From Luethyella okanaganae (GTDB lineage: Bacteria; Actinomycetota; Actinomycetes; Actinomycetales; Microbacteriaceae), in the NCBI RefSeq assembly GCF_042660285.1, contig NZ_JBHSTP010000001.1:62001-126000 (forward strand): DNA of 64,000 nucleotides. The letters run 5' to 3'. A program made the position numbers and the translations under genes. Positions within the stretch are counted from its first letter, which is position 1; every line of letters starts with the position of its first letter. Positions 24,872-32,839 of the stretch are shown here, piece after piece. The notes under the pieces are model-generated. The model did not search any database. It was not told the DNA's origin and saw only the letters and a list, made by a program, of their open reading frames with translations.

Positions 24872-25963
24872 ATGCGTAAACTCGCCCTCACGACGGTGGC
24901 GGTCGCCTCCGTCGCACTGCTGGCCCTCTCGGGCTGCTCCTCACGAACAGACGCGCCTGCGAGCACAGGCGCCGCTGCCGGGTTCGCCGCTGACTCTCTC
25001 ATCGGCGTCGCCCTTCCATCGAAGACGTCGGAGAACTGGGTGCTCGCGGGCGGTCTCTTCGAAAGCGGTCTCGAAAAAGCCGGCTTCAAGGGAGACGTCC
25101 AGTACGCGGGTGCCTCGACCATCGTCAAGGACCAGCAGGACCAGATCTCGGCGATGGTCACCAATGGCGCCAAGGTCATCATCGTCGGCGCGGCAGACGG
25201 CGGTCAGCTCAGCACGCAGGTGAAAGCAGCCCACGATGCCGGCGCGGTCGTCATCGCCTACGACCGTCTCATCCTGAACACCGACAGCGTCGACTACTAC
25301 GTCGCCTTCGACAACTTCAAGGTGGGTGAGCTGCAGGGTCAGGCGCTGCTCGACGGCCTCGCTGCAAAGGGCAAAGGCCCGCACAACATCGAGCTGTTCT
25401 CAGGATCGTCGGACGACGCGAACTCGGCCGTGTTCTTCAACGGTGCGATGAGCGTGCTGCAGCCGAAGATCGACGACGGCACTCTCGTCGTCGGCTCCGG
25501 CCAGACCGACATCAAGCAGACGGCGACCGCGGGCTGGAAGGCTGAGAACGCCCAGAGCCGTATGGACTCGCTGCTCACCAGCACCTACAGCGACAAGTCG
25601 ATCGATGGAGTGCTTTCGCCGAACGACACCCTCGCCCGGGCCATCATCACCTCGGTGAAGGCCGCAGGCAAGCCCATCCCGGTCGTCACCGGACAGGACT
25701 CCGAGGTCGAGTCGGTCAAGTCGATCATGGCCGGCGAGCAGTACTCGACCATCAACAAGGACACCCGTCTGCTTGTCGCCCAGGCGATCAAGATGGTCCA
25801 GCAGCTCCAAGGGGGCGTCGAGGTCGAGGTCAACGACACCAAGTCATACGACAATGGCAAGAAGATCGTCCCGTCGTACCTGCTGCCTCCTGTGATCGTG
25901 ACCAAGGAGAACGCGGCCAAGGCGTACGCCAACGACCCGACTCTCGAGCCGCTCACCAAGTAG
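24872..25963 (+). CDS. chvE: Monosaccharide-binding lipoprotein (ChvE-like)
   Basis: A 363-residue binding protein. The signal peptide MRKLALTTVAVASVALLALSGC ends in a lipobox, so it is membrane-anchored in a Gram-positive cell. The mature domain has LIGVALPSKTSENWVLAGGLFESGLEKAGF, DAGAVVIAYDRLILNTDSVDYYVAFDN and PIPVVTGQDSEVESVKSIMAGEQYSTINKDTR, the ChvE/XylF sugar-contact regions. ATG at 24872 is preferred over TTG 24866. It delivers aldose sugars to MmsAB. Confidence 0.92.
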   Translation: MRKLALTTVAVASVALLALSGCSSRTDAPASTGAAAGFAADSLIGVALPSKTSENWVLAGGLFESGLEKAGFKGDVQYAGASTIVKDQQDQISAMVTNGAKVIIVGAADGGQLSTQVKAAHDAGAVVIAYDRLILNTDSVDYYVAFDNFKVGELQGQALLDGLAAKGKGPHNIELFSGSSDDANSAVFFNGAMSVLQPKIDDGTLVVGSGQTDIKQTATAGWKAENAQSRMDSLLTSTYSDKSIDGVLSPNDTLARAIITSVKAAGKPIPVVTGQDSEVESVKSIMAGEQYSTINKDTRLLVAQAIKMVQQLQGGVEVEVNDTKSYDNGKKIVPSYLLPPVIVTKENAAKAYANDPTLEPLTK

Positions 25964-25983
25964 CTCGCAGCGATCTGCTTCGG

Positions 25984-26010
25984 TCGGCCCCTGCCTTTGG
26001 CAGGGGCCGA
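25984..26010 (+). terminator. Intrinsic terminator after chvE
   Basis: TCGGCCCCTGCC pairs perfectly with GGCAGGGGCCGA around a TTT loop, 20 bp after the chvE stop, followed by TTG. Confidence 0.8.
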
Positions 26011-26016
26011 TTGTCG

Positions 26017-26160
26017 TCTCCGCCCCCTGTCTCCGTCTCCGTTCCCGCGCCCGTCCGCCGTTCCTGTCCCTGTCTCCGTTCCCGCCCGTCCCTGTCTCCG
26101 TTCCCGCCCCTCCCGCCCCGTTCTCCGTTTCTGTCTCCGTCTCCGTCTCTGTCCGCTCAC
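26017..26160. repeat. Polypyrimidine low-complexity tract
   Basis: Repeats of CTCCGTTCCCGC and CTGTCTCCGT, almost without A. It sits between the chvE terminator and the nrd regulatory region, with no coding evidence. Confidence 0.75.
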
Positions 26161-26278
26161 CACCAAGCGAATGCAGGACTAGAGGCACTTTGAGGGTAGG
26201 GGAGCCCCAGCGCACCTCTTGTCCTGCGTTTCTGGACGGGGCGGGGCCGGAGCCCGCGACGACGGCTCCGTGGGGGGA

Positions 26279-26362
26279 CCCGCAACAGGCCCGCGCGCGA
26301 CGTGGGCCGCAACAGGCTCGAAACACGGCCCGCAACAGGCCCGCACGACGTGGCCCGCAACG
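26279..26362. repeat. CCCGCAACAGGC repeats
   Basis: CCGCAACAGGC occurs three times (about 26280, 26310 and 26331), with a fourth truncated copy (GGCCCGCAACGCAACC) near 26353 and GCGACGTGGG/ACGACGTGGC between. The stretch 26160-26400 shows no gene. Confidence 0.6.
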
Positions 26363-26404
26363 CAACCGGGAATGTCGGTGGGTGGTGGCAGAGTTGCGCT
26401 AGTA

Positions 26405-26420
26405 GTACAAGATGTAGTGG
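26405..26420. promoter_or_regulatory. NrdR-box-like site 1
   Basis: CAAGATGTAG at 26408-26417 fits the core CWANATNTWG of the NrdR box. It lies about 265 bp before nrdH, distant from site 2, so it is less certain. Confidence 0.4.
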
Positions 26421-26617
26421 TTCGGGCATCCGACGGCGACACGCCGGGAGATCACTCACAGGCAAAAAAATTCATAAATTCCGGGCTGTGGATAACCCTG
26501 CCATGAGCCGCGGAATATGGCCGATCGCAGCGTAGCGCCCTGTTGAAAACCAGTGAATAATACGTGGAAAACTACATAAATGTAACTACATCATCTAGTG
26601 GCTGTTAACTTCCACAA

Positions 26618-26633
26618 GCACTAGATGTAGTAT
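26618..26633. promoter_or_regulatory. NrdR-box-like site 2
   Basis: GCACTAGATGTAGTAT contains the full core CTAGATGTAG of the NrdR box, 50 bp before nrdH. Further ACTACAT half-sites stand at 26571 and 26585, so the region could bind NrdR cooperatively. NrdR represses ribonucleotide reductase operons when dATP is high. Confidence 0.65.
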
Positions 26634-26682
26634 TAGAAGTCCAGCAACCCTGTGGGGAATCAGCGAAAAACAAGGGGATGAG

Positions 26683-26916
26683 ATGACTGTCACGGTCTAC
26701 ACCAAGCCTTCCTGCGTGCAGTGCACGGCTACCTATCGAGCCCTCGACAACAAGGGCATCGAATATGAAGTCTTCGACCTCTCGGTCGACGAGAAGGCTC
26801 TCGAGGCCGTCAAGGAGCTCGGCTACCTGCAGGCACCGGTCGTCATCACCGATGCCGACCACTGGTCGGGCTTCCGCCCCGACAAGATCGACGAGCTCGC
26901 GTTGCGCGTCGTGTAG
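26683..26916 (+). CDS. nrdH: Glutaredoxin-like NrdH
   Basis: A 77-residue redoxin that reduces the class Ib ribonucleotide reductase. The redox site is CVQC (residues 11-14 in YTKPSCVQCTATYRAL) and the C-terminal WSGFRPDKI is the NrdH-specific motif that fits thioredoxin reductase. First gene of nrdHIEF, with a separate GGGGATGAG ribosome binding region. Confidence 0.96.
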   Translation: MTVTVYTKPSCVQCTATYRALDNKGIEYEVFDLSVDEKALEAVKELGYLQAPVVITDADHWSGFRPDKIDELALRVV

Positions 26917-26987
26917 TAGTCGCGACATCCGCGGTATCCATTGGCAGCTATCCCATTCGCCGTTCATGGAATGAGAGAGGTGATCCC

Positions 26988-27407
26988 ATGACCGATCTGG
27001 TCTACTTCTCCAGCATCTCGGGCAACACGCACCGATTCGTGCAGAAGCTCGGCCGTCAGGCGAAGCGGATCCCGCTCTATGCGAAGGATGCACCGCTCAC
27101 AGCGGAAGAGCCCTATGTGCTCGTCGTGCCCACCTACGGCGGGGGCGACGCGCACGGGGCCGTTCCGAAGCAGGTGATCCGGTTTCTCAACGACGAGAAG
27201 AACCGGTCGCTCATCCGCGGCGTCATCGGCGCGGGAAACACGAATTTCGGTGAGGCGTTCTGCCTCGCGGGGGACATCATCTCATCCAAGTGCGATGTGC
27301 CCCATCTGTATCGCTTCGAAGTATTCGGAACACCAGACGATGTGCGCATCGTCGAAGAGGGATTGGACTCATTTTGGGCAGCACAACCAGTAACAGCGTC
27401 GCAGTGA
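26988..27407 (+). CDS. nrdI: Flavodoxin-like NrdI
   Basis: A 139-residue FMN protein needed to make the Mn(III)2-tyrosyl cofactor of NrdF. MTDLVYFSSISGNTHRFVQKLG is the FMN phosphate loop; VVPTYGGGDAHGAVPKQVIRFL and GAGNTNFGEAFCLAGD are NrdI hallmarks. AGAGAGGTGATCCC precedes the ATG. Its stop overlaps the likely nrdE start (GTGA). Confidence 0.96.
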   Translation: MTDLVYFSSISGNTHRFVQKLGRQAKRIPLYAKDAPLTAEEPYVLVVPTYGGGDAHGAVPKQVIRFLNDEKNRSLIRGVIGAGNTNFGEAFCLAGDIISSKCDVPHLYRFEVFGTPDDVRIVEEGLDSFWAAQPVTASQ

Positions 27408-29533
27408 TCGACGCGCCGCGCACGGGCATGGACTACCACGCCCTCAATGCGATGCTCAATCTCTATGGGCCGAACGGCGAGATCCAGTTCGACAAAGACC
27501 GCGAAGCCGCCCGCGAGTACTTCCTCCAGCACGTCAACCAGAACACGGTCTTCTTCCACTCGCTCAAAGAGCGCCTCGACTACCTCGTCGAGAAGGAGTA
27601 CTACGAGCAGGCCGTGCTCGATCAGTACCCCTTCGAGTTCATTACGAAGCTCAACGACCTCGCCTACTCGAAGAAGTTCCGCTTCGAGACCTTCCTCGGC
27701 GCATTCAAGTACTACACCTCATACACGCTCAAGACCTTCGATGGAAAGCGGTACCTCGAGCGCTTCGAGGACCGTGTCGTCATGACAGCGCTCGGCCTCG
27801 CCCAGGGCGACGAGAAGCTCGCGGTCAACCTCGTCGAGGAGATCATCGCCGGCCGGTTCCAGCCCGCGACGCCGACCTTCCTCAACACGGGCAAGGCGCA
27901 GCGCGGCGAACTCGTCTCCTGCTTCTTGCTGCGTATCGAGGACAATATGGAGTCGATCGCCCGCGGCATCAACTCGGCTCTGCAGCTATCGAAGCGCGGC
28001 GGCGGCGTTGCGCTCCTGCTCTCCAACATCCGTGAGGCCGGCGCGCCGATCAAGCAGATCGAGAACCAGTCGAGCGGGATCATTCCCGTCATGAAGCTGC
28101 TCGAGGACAGCTTCAGCTACGCCAACCAGCTCGGCGCGCGCCAGGGTGCCGGCGCGGTCTACCTGCAGGCCCACCACCCCGACATCCTGCGTTTCCTCGA
28201 CACCAAGCGCGAGAACGCTGACGAGAAGATCCGCATCAAGACGCTCTCACTCGGCGTCGTCGTGCCCGACATCACCTTCGAGCTCGCCAAGAACGACGAG
28301 GACATGTACCTCTTCTCGCCCTACGACGTCGAGCGTGCCTACGGTGTGCCGTTCGCCGACATCTCGGTCACCGAGAAGTATCGCGAGATGGTCGACAACC
28401 CGGCCATCAAGAAGTCGAAGATCAAGGCGCGTGAGTTCTTCCAGACGCTCGCCGAGATACAGTTCGAGTCCGGTTACCCGTACATCATGTACGAGGACAC
28501 CGTGAACAAGGCGAACCCGATCAAGGGTCGCATCAACATGTCGAACCTCTGCTCGGAGATCCTCCAGGTCAACACGCCGACGAGCTATAACGAGGACCTC
28601 TCCTACGACCGAATCGGCAAGGACATCAGCTGCAACCTCGGTTCGCTGAACATCGCCCTCACGATGGACTCGCCCGACTTCGGCAAGACGGTCGAGACTG
28701 CCATCCGCGGCCTCACCTCGGTGTCGAACCAGAGCCACATCGCCTCGGTGCGTTCGATCGAAGACGGCAACGACAAGTCGCACGCGATCGGCCTCGGCCA
28801 GATGAACCTGCACGGCTACCTTGCCCGCGAGCGCGTCTACTACGGCAGCGAAGAGGGCATCGACTTCACGAACATCTACTTCTACACGGTGCTCTTCCAC
28901 GCGCTGCGAGCCTCGAATACGATCGCGATCGAGCGCGGCCAGGCCTTCGAAGGCTTCGAGGACTCGAAGTATGCCTCCGGCGAGTTCTTCGACACGTACA
29001 CCGAGCGGGAATGGGCACCGTCGACCCGCCGGGTGCAGGAGTTGTTCGACACCGCCGGCGTGCACATCCCCACGCAGGACGACTGGCGTGAGCTCGCGGC
29101 ATCCGTGAAGGAGCACGGCATCTACAACCAGAACCTGCAGGCCGTGCCGCCGACCGGATCGATCAGCTACATCAACAACTCGACCTCGTCGATCCACCCG
29201 GTGGCGTCGAAGATCGAGATCCGCAAAGAAGGCAAGATCGGTCGCGTCTACTACCCGGCGCCGTTCATGACGAACGACAACCTGGACTACTACCAGGATG
29301 CCTACGAGATCGGCGCCGAGAAGATCATCGACACCTACGCCGCCGCGACGCAGCATGTCGATCAGGGCCTCTCGCTCACGCTGTTCTTCAAGGACACCGC
29401 GACGACGCGTGACATCAATAAGGCCCAGATCTATGCGTGGCGCAAGGGCATCAAGACCATCTACTACATCCGGCTGCGCCAGCTCGCCCTCGAGGGCACC
29501 GAGGTCGAGGGCTGTGTCTCATGCATGCTCTAG
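27404..29533 (+). CDS. nrdE: Class Ib ribonucleoside-diphosphate reductase alpha subunit
   Basis: A catalytic subunit of about 709 residues that converts ribonucleoside to deoxyribonucleoside diphosphates. It carries the NrdE N-terminus (DYHALNAMLNLYGPNGEIQF), the first active-site Cys in RGELVSCFLLRIEDNMESI, the radical Cys region around MSNLCSEILQ and the second thiol of the pair in DISCNLGSLNIALTM, and the C-terminal redox-shuttle cysteines (EVEGCVSCML). The start is uncertain: GTG 27404 (overlapping nrdI), TTG 27374 or ATG 27428. No N-terminal ATP cone of the activity site is present, as usual for class Ib. Confidence 0.95.
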   Translation: MIDAPRTGMDYHALNAMLNLYGPNGEIQFDKDREAAREYFLQHVNQNTVFFHSLKERLDYLVEKEYYEQAVLDQYPFEFITKLNDLAYSKKFRFETFLGAFKYYTSYTLKTFDGKRYLERFEDRVVMTALGLAQGDEKLAVNLVEEIIAGRFQPATPTFLNTGKAQRGELVSCFLLRIEDNMESIARGINSALQLSKRGGGVALLLSNIREAGAPIKQIENQSSGIIPVMKLLEDSFSYANQLGARQGAGAVYLQAHHPDILRFLDTKRENADEKIRIKTLSLGVVVPDITFELAKNDEDMYLFSPYDVERAYGVPFADISVTEKYREMVDNPAIKKSKIKAREFFQTLAEIQFESGYPYIMYEDTVNKANPIKGRINMSNLCSEILQVNTPTSYNEDLSYDRIGKDISCNLGSLNIALTMDSPDFGKTVETAIRGLTSVSNQSHIASVRSIEDGNDKSHAIGLGQMNLHGYLARERVYYGSEEGIDFTNIYFYTVLFHALRASNTIAIERGQAFEGFEDSKYASGEFFDTYTEREWAPSTRRVQELFDTAGVHIPTQDDWRELAASVKEHGIYNQNLQAVPPTGSISYINNSTSSIHPVASKIEIRKEGKIGRVYYPAPFMTNDNLDYYQDAYEIGAEKIIDTYAAATQHVDQGLSLTLFFKDTATTRDINKAQIYAWRKGIKTIYYIRLRQLALEGTEVEGCVSCML

Positions 29534-29579
29534 CCCTGATTCCGACACGCCCTATCAGCGTCAACCGAGGAACGAAGAA

Positions 29580-30599
29580 ATGACTCTCACTGATCCGGTG
29601 AACTCCGCGCAGAGCGATCCAGCACACCAAGGCAAGCTCAAGCTCGTCAGCCACGTCAACGCCATCAACTGGAACAGGATCCAGGACGAGAAGGATGTCG
29701 AGGTGTGGAACCGTCTCGTCAACAACTTCTGGCTGCCCGAGAAGGTGCCGCTCTCGAACGACGTGCAGTCGTGGGCCACGCTCACTCCGTCCGAGCAGCA
29801 GATGACGATGCGCGTCTTCACCGGCTTGACCCTGCTCGACACCATCCAGGGAACCGTTGGCGCCGTCTCGCTCATCCCCGATGCGCTCACGCCGCACGAG
29901 GAGGCCGTCTACACGAACATCGCGTTCATGGAGTCGGTGCACGCCAAGAGTTACTCGTCGATCTTCTCGACGCTGTGTTCGACGAAGGAGATCGACGACG
30001 CCTTCCGCTGGTCGGTCGAGAACCCGAACCTGCAGAAGAAGGCCGAGATCGTCATGGAGTACTACCGTGGCGACGAACCGCTCAAGCGCAAGGTCGCCTC
30101 GACCCTGCTCGAGTCGTTCCTCTTCTACTCCGGCTTCTACCTGCCGATGTACTGGTCGAGTCGCGCGAAGCTCACCAACACGGCCGACCTGATCCGCCTC
30201 ATCATCCGCGACGAGGCTGTGCACGGCTACTACATCGGCTACAAGTTTCAGAAGGGCCTCGAGCTCGTCGACCAGGCCAAGCGCGACGAGATCAAGGACT
30301 ACACCTTCTCGCTGTTGTACGAGCTCTACGACAACGAGGTGCAGTACACGCAGGACCTCTACGACGGCGTCGGTCTCACCGAGGACGTCAAGAAGTTTCT
30401 GCACTACAACGCCAACAAGGCCCTCATGAACCTCGGCTACGAGGCGATGTTCCCGAAGTCGGTCACGGATGTGAACCCGGCGATCCTCTCGGCGCTCTCT
30501 CCGAACGCCGACGAGAACCACGACTTCTTCTCGGGGTCCGGCTCCTCGTATGTGATCGGCAAGGCCGTCGTCACGGAAGACGAGGACTGGGACTTCTAG
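29580..30599 (+). CDS. nrdF: Class Ib ribonucleoside-diphosphate reductase beta subunit
   Basis: A 339-residue radical-generating subunit that houses a dimetal-tyrosyl cofactor. Ligand helices are visible in PHEEAVYTNIAFMESVHAKSYSSIF (Glu, His), YWSSRAKL...LIIRDEAVHGYYIGYKFQ (Glu, Glu, His). The C-terminus EDEDWDF is the acidic tail that docks into NrdE. ATG at 29580 follows CGAGGAACG. Last gene of the operon. Confidence 0.96.
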   Translation: MTLTDPVNSAQSDPAHQGKLKLVSHVNAINWNRIQDEKDVEVWNRLVNNFWLPEKVPLSNDVQSWATLTPSEQQMTMRVFTGLTLLDTIQGTVGAVSLIPDALTPHEEAVYTNIAFMESVHAKSYSSIFSTLCSTKEIDDAFRWSVENPNLQKKAEIVMEYYRGDEPLKRKVASTLLESFLFYSGFYLPMYWSSRAKLTNTADLIRLIIRDEAVHGYYIGYKFQKGLELVDQAKRDEIKDYTFSLLYELYDNEVQYTQDLYDGVGLTEDVKKFLHYNANKALMNLGYEAMFPKSVTDVNPAILSALSPNADENHDFFSGSGSSYVIGKAVVTEDEDWDF

Positions 30600-30634
30600 G
30601 GTTACAACTTGAGCCCATAGCCCGAAAGGACTGA

Positions 30635-30823
30635 TCAGAGGCCCGGAACTGCAGAAAACTGCAGGTCCGGGCTTTTTTCGTGCCGTCTTCCAATGAACAT
30701 AGGAGGCCGGAAATGGACGACAAGCGACTTTCGGAATGGCACGGTGGTGGCACACCGGACCAGGGTGGTCGAGTCGATCGCCGTCCACACCACCTCGAAC
30801 ATCCAGGCCGCAGTGTCGGCGGC
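30635..30823 (-). pseudogene. TrbL-like conjugation gene fragment
   Basis: Read on the minus strand, a 62-codon frame begins AADTAAWMFEVVWTAIDSTT. From memory, this resembles the N-terminal region of TrbL-type membrane proteins of actinobacterial integrative conjugative elements (W-F-x-x-V-W-x-x-I-D-x-T-T-L-V). The similarity ends near residue 23, after which the frame runs through the nrdF terminator to TGA. It has no start of its own and follows the DUF6112-like fragment in a shifted frame. Conserved order in such elements is DUF6112 then TrbL. Confidence 0.4.
30641..30678 (+). terminator. Rho-independent terminator of nrdHIEF
   Basis: GCCCGGA-A-CTGCAG (30641-30654) pairs with CTGCAG-G-TCCGGGC (30659-30672) around AAAA, with one A-G mismatch, followed by six T residues. 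Confidence 0.92.
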
Positions 30824-30932
30824 CCACGATCACCTTCAACTGGGGCAGGCTCGGCAGGCCGTTGTCGTTCGGGGTGATGTCGATCTTGGCCGGCAGAACC
30901 GACACGACAGCGAACAGCAGGTCGATGTTCAA
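30822..30932 (-). pseudogene. DUF6112-like conjugation gene fragment
   Basis: From a TTG start with GGAGG upstream (GAGGAGGCTCCCC), 37 codons read LNIDLLFAVVSVLPAKIDIT, then PNDNGLPSLPQLKVIVG. The PNxNGLPxxxxLxxIVG block is the signature, as I remember it, of the small DUF6112 membrane proteins that precede TrbL and VirB4-like genes in actinobacterial conjugative elements. The two TM helices that should follow are missing, so this is a truncated relic with a still recognisable initiation region. Confidence 0.5.
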
Positions 30933-31360
30933 GGGGAGCCTCCTCAACTGGGATGCCCGCGCGAGTGCGGGTCTGTGAGGAAGGCCCCCTCGCTTCGACA
31001 ATCCGCAGTCACGGCTGTGGGGTTCACGAGAAAACGATGAACCTCGTGGTGAGTGCCCCGGGGGTCTCGTAGCAGCGACGCGCCAGCGGAGGAGGGAGGG
31101 AGCTTGGGGAACAATTTCCGGTGCATGTGTAACGCGGAGCGGTGCTCGTCAAATAACCCAGTCAAAGGCTGACTTCGGAAGGAGGAGGCCACCGTCCACG
31201 CTTGGCACCCGTTCGCGGGACCGTGCACAAGGGCGAGCCCCAGCAGTAGGGACCCGCCCCGTCGGCAGCGGGAGATGTGCTCGCCGATACCAGTTCAGTT
31301 CCCGGCGCATAGGTTCGAAGGCCTGATGTGCGCCGTTCACAGAAGAAAGGTTACGGGAAA

Positions 31361-31741
31361 ATGACCCTATTCTCATCGCGGCTCAGGAGCCGCGTCGGAG
31401 CCACGGTCGTGGCTCTCGCCCTCGTCGCGGGCGTCGGCCCAGTCACCACCCAGGCGGCGAACGCCGCAGGCCCGAACTACTGCACCTCCACGGAGCAGTG
31501 GCAGCTCTACTACGACGGGTACGTGCAGGTGCAGGCGTCGTACAACGACTCCGGCCTTCACGCCAAGAACGGGTGGCTGCGCTACCTGATCCCCGGCGTG
31601 TCCGACTCGGGGCGTCAGTACACCGCGAACACCGCTAGCAGCACCTCGACGGCGGTCAAGAGCAAGTCTTACCGGTTCTGGGACTCGTGGGACTGGAGCG
31701 TTCCCTCGACGCAATTCTCCTGCGGCTACAACTGGTGGTGA
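31361..31741 (+). CDS. Secreted aromatic-rich peptide, candidate bacteriocin precursor
   Basis: A 126-residue precursor. Residues 1-36 are a Sec signal peptide: basic FSSRLRSRVG, a hydrophobic core ATVVALALVAGVGPV, then a likely AxA cleavage in QAANAAGPN. The mature chain of about 90 residues has only two Cys (NYCTST and FSCGYNWW), so one disulfide could join its ends. It is very rich in Trp, Tyr and Ser (YRFWDSWDW) and ends NWW. No family is recognised. Layout, a small secreted peptide followed by FtsX-like permeases and an ATPase, resembles lactococcin-972-type bacteriocin loci, but sequence similarity to lactococcin 972 is not evident. AAAGG lies 11 nt before ATG 31361. Confidence 0.7.
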   Translation: MTLFSSRLRSRVGATVVALALVAGVGPVTTQAANAAGPNYCTSTEQWQLYYDGYVQVQASYNDSGLHAKNGWLRYLIPGVSDSGRQYTANTASSTSTAVKSKSYRFWDSWDWSVPSTQFSCGYNWW

Positions 31742-31837
31742 CCCGCAGGTGAGGCGCTCGCACGCAGGCGCGTTCCGCGCCGCCCTCTCAGGGCGACGTG
31801 GGCGCGCCTGCGTGCCCTCTCGAAGGCGGATCATCGC

Positions 31838-32839
31838 ATGAGGCTGCGGTTCCCGATCCTCCTCGCTACTGTGGCATGCACGCTCGGCATCATGCTTTCG
31901 GTCGTCGCCGGTCACGTGCGCTCTGCGGTGCACGACTGGAGCGAGGCGAACTACCGCATGAGCGACCACGCCTACACCCTGACCGTCATCCCCGATCCCG
32001 GAGGCGAGGCACCGACCGCTGATCGCGCGCAGCGGATCAACACCGAACTGCGCGCCCTCCTCGACGGTGAGGATGCAGTGGTCGTGCTCGACGCGCAGGA
32101 CGGTGACGGCCCCAGGATCGGACTGTACGATCCCCGAGGACGCTTCGCCGACATTCGGATGACGACGGGTCGCGCTTTCAAACCGGGGGACTTCGCTCGC
32201 GCCGACCCGACAGCGATCATCAGAGCCGACTCGTACCTTGTGGGTCGGGAAGAACGCTACATCCCGGAGGATGTGACGATTCTCGGCCACTACGGTCCGG
32301 CGTCCGTGCCGTTCAGAACGGAGTACGTCTACTCCCTGTTCACGCAGGAGAACGTCCACGGCGTGTACTACATCGACGCTCAGGACCCGGGCATCGCCGA
32401 GGGACTCGCAGCTGTGCTGACAGCCAACGGCTACCTCGTGGCGAAGGTGAAGCTGGACGTCGATGCGTGGTCGATCATCCAGAGCGAGCCGCTCACGTAC
32501 GCGTATGAGAGCTCCCTGCTCCTCGTCTATGGGAGCGCGCTGCTGCTGTGTCTGAACTGGGGCGCTTCGAACAAGCGCAGATACCTGATCGAACGCCTCT
32601 GCGGCGCCCGTCCGGCGAGCTTCACCCTTCGTTCCGTTCGGCTTGTGGCACTCGCGGCCGTCGTGGGTACCGCAGTCGGCGTCCTCGTCGGAATGTCGGT
32701 GCTGCGCGCGCTGGGGACGCTGTCGGTCCTGCCCGGAGCGATGGAGCTGACTGTCGTGGTCCTCGCGAACACGGTCGTGCTCGTGGCGCTGTTCACCGCG
32801 GCTGTCGTCGTACAGACGTCCAGGTGGAGCCGCACATGA
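31838..32839 (+). CDS. FtsX-like half permease 1
   Basis: A 333-residue membrane protein. One TM at residues 5-25 is followed by an extracytoplasmic domain of about 190 residues, then three TMs (near 224-244, 266-290, 303-326). This is the MacB/FtsX one-plus-three topology. Between TM2 and TM3, NKRRYLIERLCGARPASF has the (Y/L)xIxRLxGA pattern seen in bacteriocin-associated integral membrane proteins, repeated in the next protein (RRYSIERLYGANNGHI). Overlaps the next gene by 4 bp. It is probably half of a heterodimeric self-protection or export pump. Confidence 0.8.
   Translation: MRLRFPILLATVACTLGIMLSVVAGHVRSAVHDWSEANYRMSDHAYTLTVIPDPGGEAPTADRAQRINTELRALLDGEDAVVVLDAQDGDGPRIGLYDPRGRFADIRMTTGRAFKPGDFARADPTAIIRADSYLVGREERYIPEDVTILGHYGPASVPFRTEYVYSLFTQENVHGVYYIDAQDPGIAEGLAAVLTANGYLVAKVKLDVDAWSIIQSEPLTYAYESSLLLVYGSALLLCLNWGASNKRRYLIERLCGARPASFTLRSVRLVALAAVVGTAVGVLVGMSVLRALGTLSVLPGAMELTVVVLANTVVLVALFTAAVVVQTSRWSRT

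Noticed and set aside
30693..31040. Plus-strand frame over the conjugation relic
   Set aside because: No family and no protein-like pattern; the minus strand carries recognisable motifs.
31361..31741. Assignment of the secreted peptide to the lactococcin 972 family
   Set aside because: Gene context is similar, but the characteristic C-terminal and Gly/His-rich pattern of lactococcin 972 was not seen; kept as unassigned.
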